Shown here in pieces: positions 5,704-8,828 of a stretch of 8,828 bases of DNA; within the stretch, counting starts at the first letter, position 1; every line of letters starts with the position of its first letter. The stretch is from Saprospiraceae bacterium (GTDB taxonomy: Bacteria; Bacteroidota; Bacteroidia; Chitinophagales; Saprospiraceae), in NCBI GenBank assembly GCA_020628755.1, contig JAHDEQ010000088.1, forward strand, positions 1 to 8,828, in the 5' to 3' direction. The notes below the pieces were generated by a model. It was not told the DNA's origin, did no database searches, and was given only the letters and a program-made list of their open reading frames with translations. A program made the position numbers and the translations under genes.

Positions 5704-6108
5704 ATGAAAAAAGATATTCCACAACATAAAGTCGAAGATTTGGCCATTGCTATTGTTCCGAGGGAAGACCCGATGGAACAAGACCTTTGGGATACCTATA
5801 TCTTAAATTTGAGAGATGCGGCTATCAAAAGTGTGTTGGTCAACTCAAGAGGCTATGGCGAAATTGATGGCGAACCCATAAAAACGACTATCTTGCGCCA
5901 CTTTTTTGAAGAAATTGGCCCTATGTCTTTGCATCAAATCGAACCCATCCAAACCAAACTTTTTGGTATTACCAATGAGTATTGGGTGAGTTTTCAGTAC
6001 AAAGACTATATGTACGACAAAAAATATGTTTTTGTAAAAGGTAGTATTGACCAAATGCACTTTACCGAAATTCCTTTTTTGAAACGAAAGGGAGTGATGA
6101 TAAAATAA
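5704..6108 (+). CDS. Conserved Bacteroidota protein of unknown function, in operon with lipB
   Basis: This 134-residue soluble protein has no signal peptide or membrane segment. It starts MKKDIPQHKVEDLAIAIVPR, followed by WDTYILNLRDAAIKSVLVNSRGYGEIDGE, a TTILRHFFEEIGPMS segment, and a C-terminal part NEYWVSFQYKDYMYDKKYVFVKGSI. The pattern suggests a compact beta-rich domain. From memory, similar proteins are widespread in Bacteroidota and are sometimes labelled as phenylalanyl-tRNA synthetase alpha subunit. Nothing here supports that: the protein is far too short and has no class II synthetase motifs. Nine bases separate it from the lipB stop, so cotranscription is likely, but a role in lipoylation is only suggested by position. 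The ATG at 5704 is the only sensible start. Confidence 0.85.
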   Translation: MKKDIPQHKVEDLAIAIVPREDPMEQDLWDTYILNLRDAAIKSVLVNSRGYGEIDGEPIKTTILRHFFEEIGPMSLHQIEPIQTKLFGITNEYWVSFQYKDYMYDKKYVFVKGSIDQMHFTEIPFLKRKGVMIK

Positions 6109-6117
6109 GGTATCAAT

Positions 6118-6192
6118 GTGTTCACGTGTTCACGTGTTCATGTTCTCTTCGAAAATTAACGTGAACACGTGCATACGTGAACACGTGCAAAC
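6118..6192. repeat. CACGTG-centred octamer array in inverted orientation
   Basis: The left arm is three head-to-tail octamers: GTGTTCAC (6118-6125), GTGTTCAC (6126-6133) and GTGTTCAT (6134-6141). After a 19-base spacer that includes TTCGAA, the right arm has four octamers: GTGAACAC (6161), GTGCATAC (6169), GTGAACAC (6177) and GTGCAAAC (6185). The arms pair over about 24 bp with few mismatches. The hexamer CACGTG occurs four times (6123, 6131, 6166, 6182). The array fills most of the 92-base gap between the gene ending at 6108 and gldC at 6201. It may be a multi-site operator, a repetitive extragenic palindrome or a terminator-like hairpin. No T-run follows it. Confidence 0.75.
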
Positions 6193-6200
6193 ATTCTAAA

Positions 6201-6563
6201 ATGAAAGACCAAAACAAAGTTGTCAAAAATTCAGACATCAATATTCAAGTAGGCTTAAACGAATCAAATGTTCCTGTGCGCATTGACTGGGAATCAAGTG
6301 ACAATCCCAATGGCGCAGGCAAAAGCGAGTGCAAAGCCATGTTGCTCTCCTTGTTTGATAAGGAACAAAAAGAAACGCTAAAAATAGATTTGTGGACAAC
6401 CGAAATGCAAGTTGTAGAAATGGATCGTTTTATGTTTCAGACCTTACGTGCTTTGGCCGACACTTATTTCAAAGCTACACAAAACAATAAATTGGCCTCA
6501 GAAATGCAGCAATTTGTACATTATTTTGGGCAAGAGACAAGTATTATTCCAAAGGAAAGTTAG
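6201..6563 (+). CDS. gldC: Gliding motility-associated protein GldC
   Basis: The 120-residue protein matches GldC along its length. It has a short beta N-terminal part (SDINIQVGLNESNVPVRIDWESSDNP), the stretch KSECKAMLLSLFDKEQKETLKIDLWTTEMQVVEMDRF, and a C-terminal helical part FQTLRALADTYFKATQNNKLASEMQQFVHYFG. GldC is a small soluble protein of Bacteroidota that supports gliding motility alongside the T9SS; its biochemical role is not settled. I set the start at the ATG at 6201. An upstream in-frame GTG at 6177 would place codons inside the octamer repeat and add eight non-family residues, so it is unlikely. The gene is convergent with the lipoprotein gene ending at 6572, with eight bases between the coding ends. 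Confidence 0.92.
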   Translation: MKDQNKVVKNSDINIQVGLNESNVPVRIDWESSDNPNGAGKSECKAMLLSLFDKEQKETLKIDLWTTEMQVVEMDRFMFQTLRALADTYFKATQNNKLASEMQQFVHYFGQETSIIPKES

Positions 6564-6591
6564 AAACTTTCTTAAAACTCTTTTCCTTTGG
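6549..6591. terminator. Overlapping hairpins at the gldC / lipoprotein convergent ends
   Basis: A perfect 7-bp hairpin GAAAGTT-AGA-AACTTTC (6555-6571) contains the gldC stop codon and almost touches the stop of the opposing gene. A longer perfect inverted repeat, CCAAAGGAAA (6549-6558) and TTTCCTTTGG (6582-6591), surrounds it, and the two structures are mutually exclusive. The site could terminate transcription from both sides, but no strong T-run follows on either strand, so function is uncertain. Confidence 0.4.
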
Positions 6592-7360
6592 AGGTAAATA
6601 TCTTAATTTCTACTTTTTGATCTTCATCATTAGACGTATATTCATTTATAAGTTCGGTGAGTAAGTCTTCTGATTGTTCAAAATGATTGTAAAACGTTAA
6701 ACTGTTACCATAAGTAGGATTAGCTTCTAGTTCCAATTGTGTATTATTGATTGAAAAATGGCCATAATAGCCATCGCTTATCAGATTCGTTGGAGCAATC
6801 TGCTCCAAGGCTACGATAAAGTTATTAACTGTCGTCAAAGAGTTGTTTCCTTCATACGATACATAGCCCCAAATAAAATTTTCGGGTACTCGATTCAGTT
6901 CTTCTCTAAGCAACTCTATCCCATCAGGCGATTCCATTTCTAAAACAAACCGTGCATCGCTTACCACTAAAGAACCTTGATTCGTAATAGCATCTTTTAG
7001 GTTTATCAGTATGGTATAATTTCCGATACTTAGTTCATCCAAATTTATCCAGGCTTGTGCAGCAGCAGGATAAGGTTCACAATCCGAAGGTTCAATAATA
7101 TCTTCTAGGGTAAGAACAAAAGTTTTTTCGCCCTCATCCAACTGAGTATCTATCTCGAAATTGGTACAATCATATACACGAGTTGTTTTGACAATCAAAT
7201 CCAAATTGTCTCGAGCGTTGCCTTCGAGATTTTCCCACATATCTACCGTAAAATCAATAGGTATATTGATGACGACTTCGTTGTCATCAATTGGAGCATC
7301 AGCACACGACAGTACCAAAAGCAATAAACAAGCTAAAAGGCTAAAGCAAATTTTATCCAT
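6572..7360 (-). CDS. Uncharacterised lipoprotein
   Basis: This 262-residue protein begins with a lipoprotein signal: MDKICFSLLACLLLLVLSC, lipobox VLSC, lipidated Cys19. After an acidic linker (ADAPIDDNE) comes a mostly beta region (about 30-150), including DLIVKTTRVYDCTNFEID, a segment DCEPYPAAAQAWINLDEL, and IGNYTILINLKDAITNQGSL. A mixed part (about 150-262) starts LLREELNRVPENFIWGYVSYEGNN and ends VEIKIFTSKGKEF. Two Cys (in YDCTN and SDCEP) might form a disulfide in the periplasm. I do not recognise a family. It is convergent with gldC, and the PorP/SprF gene lies upstream in the same direction after a 189-base gap, so it probably has its own promoter. Codon use looks like its neighbours and there is no sign of transfer. 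Confidence 0.85.
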   Translation of the reverse strand: MDKICFSLLACLLLLVLSCADAPIDDNEVVINIPIDFTVDMWENLEGNARDNLDLIVKTTRVYDCTNFEIDTQLDEGEKTFVLTLEDIIEPSDCEPYPAAAQAWINLDELSIGNYTILINLKDAITNQGSLVVSDARFVLEMESPDGIELLREELNRVPENFIWGYVSYEGNNSLTTVNNFIVALEQIAPTNLISDGYYGHFSINNTQLELEANPTYGNSLTFYNHFEQSEDLLTELINEYTSNDEDQKVEIKIFTSKGKEF

Positions 7361-7549
7361 CTAAAATTAAAATAGCTTAATCAAAATTATTTAATAATCT
7401 TGGCTTATGAGGGAATAGCTCTCAAAATGTGTATGGAGAAAAAATATTAGGGTAGTATGTCTGCTCAATATAACGTCAGCCACCTAATGGTATGCTGCCA
7501 ACAGGGGCAAAAATAATAAGAAAATTTTAATATGTACTTCTTAGATGGG
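7361..7549 (-). promoter_or_regulatory. Leader region of the lipoprotein gene with two -7-like motifs
   Basis: On the minus strand TAATTTTG (7389-7382) matches TAnnTTTG exactly, 21 bases before the ATG at 7360. A second exact match, TATTTTTG (7515-7508), lies about 148 bases upstream of the ATG. Neither has a TTTG at the -33 distance. Just downstream of the distal motif is a hairpin-capable stretch, CAGC-C-ACC-TAAT-GGT-AT-GCTG (7477-7497). The region must also hold the 3' end of the PorP/SprF transcript, although no T-rich terminator is visible. Confidence 0.35.
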
Positions 7550-8602
7550 TTAAAAATTAGGACATTTTACACGCACTCGTCTTTCTTCTGGATGCACATA
7601 AATAAAAGATAGCTCTACTGTTCCTCTCGAATTGGTCGCTGCTATAAGTGGAGAAATGTTGATATCATAACTCAAACCCAGATTCATTCTATCCAATTCC
7701 AAAATAGCTGCAAAAGTGAGTGCATCGGATAAGATACCGCTATCTTTATTGGCCAAATGCATCCACGTACCTATACGTACAGCTAACTCGCGCCAATCAT
7801 AGTTGGTATATCTAAAATTGAGTCCAAAAGTAAAAGAGTTGCTACCTCCTTGATCCATAACCGCAATTGCAGGCAACAAGCTAAACTCCCTCGTAAGCGG
7901 AAGCTCTCCTCCTATATGAATTGTCCAACGCAATGGTATAAAAGCCTCGCTCCCATCTATCAAAGACACCTCGGGGCGATTGATATGATTCATCGCTCCG
8001 CCCGCATACAAACTAAAATTGTCATCAAATATTGCATACCACAACAAACCCGCATTAATATCCATATAAGGATTGTTGGAGTTGTTGAGCATTTCGGCAC
8101 TTTGCTGTGATAAGTCCAAATTTTCGCTAGGAACATCAAACTGATCCGTAAACCACAAACCCGAATAATCCAATCGGGATTGGCCAAAACCTGCTTGGCC
8201 TCCTGCTATCAGATATTGGGCATTGCCTCCACGACCACCCGTTAGTTCTTTTAGATAAGACATGGACAAGTGACCATTGGTTTGGCGCAAACGAGATTCT
8301 CCTGCTTGGTCGCCCATAAAGTTGAGCCCAAAACTAAAATAGTCATTACCAGCTACATTGAGGCGCATATCAAAACCTGCTCCTATAGTTCGGAAAGGTT
8401 GTTGTTGCAAAATACTAGCCCATTGGTCTCGATAATTAAGAGCAACTCGCCACGAACCATCAAATGCTCCTGTCATAGCAGGATTGAGGTGCATGGGCGC
8501 TGCGTAAAACTGTGAAAACCGAGGATCTTGTGCTTTGGTTGAAGTACTCCATCCCAAAAACAAAAGAATCAAAAAAATAGGTAGTTGTAGTCGTAAGCTC
8601 AT
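7550..8602 (-). CDS. PorP/SprF-family type IX secretion system membrane protein
   Basis: The 350-residue protein has a Sec signal peptide (about 1-24, likely cut after STKA). The family-defining mature start follows: QDPRFSQFYAAPMHLNPAMTGAF, then WRVALNYRDQW. The rest is a series of amphipathic strands with aromatic ends, fitting an outer-membrane beta-barrel, and it closes with RVKCPNF, a Cys-containing terminus seen in many family members. PorP and SprF proteins work with the T9SS; SprF-type members assist export or anchoring of specific type B-sorted adhesins such as SprB. Genomes carry many paralogues, usually beside a large cargo gene. Here the partner, if any, would be upstream beyond the right edge, since no large cargo is in the window. 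The ATG at 8602 is chosen because the signal peptide begins there. The assignment to the family is firm; the exact member is not. Confidence 0.92.
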   Translation of the reverse strand: MSLRLQLPIFLILLFLGWSTSTKAQDPRFSQFYAAPMHLNPAMTGAFDGSWRVALNYRDQWASILQQQPFRTIGAGFDMRLNVAGNDYFSFGLNFMGDQAGESRLRQTNGHLSMSYLKELTGGRGGNAQYLIAGGQAGFGQSRLDYSGLWFTDQFDVPSENLDLSQQSAEMLNNSNNPYMDINAGLLWYAIFDDNFSLYAGGAMNHINRPEVSLIDGSEAFIPLRWTIHIGGELPLTREFSLLPAIAVMDQGGSNSFTFGLNFRYTNYDWRELAVRIGTWMHLANKDSGILSDALTFAAILELDRMNLGLSYDINISPLIAATNSRGTVELSFIYVHPEERRVRVKCPNF

Positions 8603-8660
8603 AATATAAAAATAAGTATATTCTTATTACTGTGGAACGAAAATAAGTTTAAAATTGTCC

Positions 8661-8740
8661 GTAACAGCGACTTTAGTCGCTGAAAATCTAGCATGGCAGC
8701 TAAAGCAGCTCTCGGTTCGTCGCAGTTTGCAACTGCGATG
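8661..8740. repeat. Cluster of short perfect palindromes (REP-like)
   Basis: CAGCGACT-TT-AGTCGCTG (8665-8682) and TCGCAGTT-TGC-AACTGCGA (8720-8738) are both perfect 8-bp hairpins. Between them, AGCT (8698-8701) and AGCT (8707-8710) form a weaker one, and GCAGCT is directly repeated (8696 and 8705). The cluster is G+C-richer than its surroundings and lies upstream of the PorP/SprF gene. Palindromes of this kind, with cores GCGACTTTAGTCGC and GCAGTTTGCAACTGC, recall repetitive extragenic palindromes of Bacteroidota genomes (from memory). No REP-associated transposase is in the window. Confidence 0.6.
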
Positions 8741-8787
8741 ATATATACTTTTTTTCAAAAGTGTAGTTTATTTCACATCCAAGATAT

Positions 8788-8810
8788 AATAATTTTCTAC
8801 AAAAATTATT
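8788..8810. repeat. AT-rich hairpin near the right edge
   Basis: AATAATTTT (8788-8796) and AAAATTATT (8802-8810) form a perfect 9-bp stem with the loop CTACA. It may belong to the 3' end of a gene beyond the right edge or be chance in AT-rich DNA. Of the 226 bases after 8602, only this and the palindrome cluster at 8661-8740 stand out. Confidence 0.3.
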
Positions 8811-8828
8811 CCTTATCGTATCAAAGTC

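Noticed and set aside
6118..6192. CRISPR array
   Set aside because: The octamers are far too short, are in inverted orientation, and have no unique spacers between direct repeats.
6177..6200. GTG start for gldC at 6177
   Set aside because: The codons would lie inside the octamer repeat and add residues absent from the GldC family; the ATG at 6201 fits.
8700..8828. Open minus-strand frame of 42 codons entering from the right edge
   Set aside because: It crosses a palindrome cluster and an AT-rich hairpin, shows no family resemblance, and its length is compatible with chance. It could be the tail of a real gene only if the sequence beyond the edge supports it.

Overview
This 8.8 kb window looks like ordinary chromosome from a gliding-type member of the Bacteroidota (phylum Bacteroidetes). 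Within the phylum a Saprospiria-like lineage is a guess from feel, not something the sequence proves. The evidence for Bacteroidota is a GldC protein, a PorP/SprF-family protein, a protein ending in a type IX secretion system (T9SS)-like sorting domain, several lipoproteins, AT-rich intergenic DNA, and Bacteroidota-type promoter motifs (TTTG near -33, TAnnTTTG near -7) instead of E. coli-type boxes. I saw no tRNA, rRNA, CRISPR array, insertion sequence or phage gene.

Left part (1-1981). Three minus-strand genes read leftwards: an ECF sigma factor (848-1363, probably with a TTG start), a four-helix membrane protein just downstream that is a candidate partner or anti-sigma (198-803), and the first 36 codons of a lipoprotein leaving the left edge (1-109). 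A perfect dyad at 170-192 lies upstream of the lipoprotein promoter. Divergent from the sigma gene is a Nudix hydrolase of the ADP-ribose pyrophosphatase type (1454-1981).

Middle (2068-4977). A lipoprotein-anchored gamma-glutamyltransferase (2068-3789, minus) converges on the Nudix gene, with a terminator-like structure between them. Divergent from it is a small secreted protein (4018-4689) made of a cargo-type beta domain plus a T9SS-like C-terminal domain. Downstream is a 119-base nested inverted-repeat element (4693-4811), then a strong terminator packed directly against the lipB promoter.

Right part (4978-8828). lipB (octanoyltransferase, lipoate synthesis) and a short conserved gene of unknown function form an operon. 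A remarkable array of CACGTG-centred octamers in inverted orientation (6118-6192) precedes gldC. gldC converges on an uncharacterised lipoprotein gene, whose 189-base upstream region carries two promoter-like motifs. The last complete gene is a PorP/SprF-family T9SS protein. The right edge holds a cluster of short perfect palindromes resembling repetitive extragenic palindromes.

How the genes work together: secretion and gliding is the only recurrent theme (GldC, the PorP/SprF protein and a likely T9SS cargo). The sigma factor, membrane protein and edge lipoprotein may form a regulatory-envelope unit. The other genes are housekeeping or salvage functions. No clearly new multi-gene system is visible. 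The most unusual signals are intergenic.
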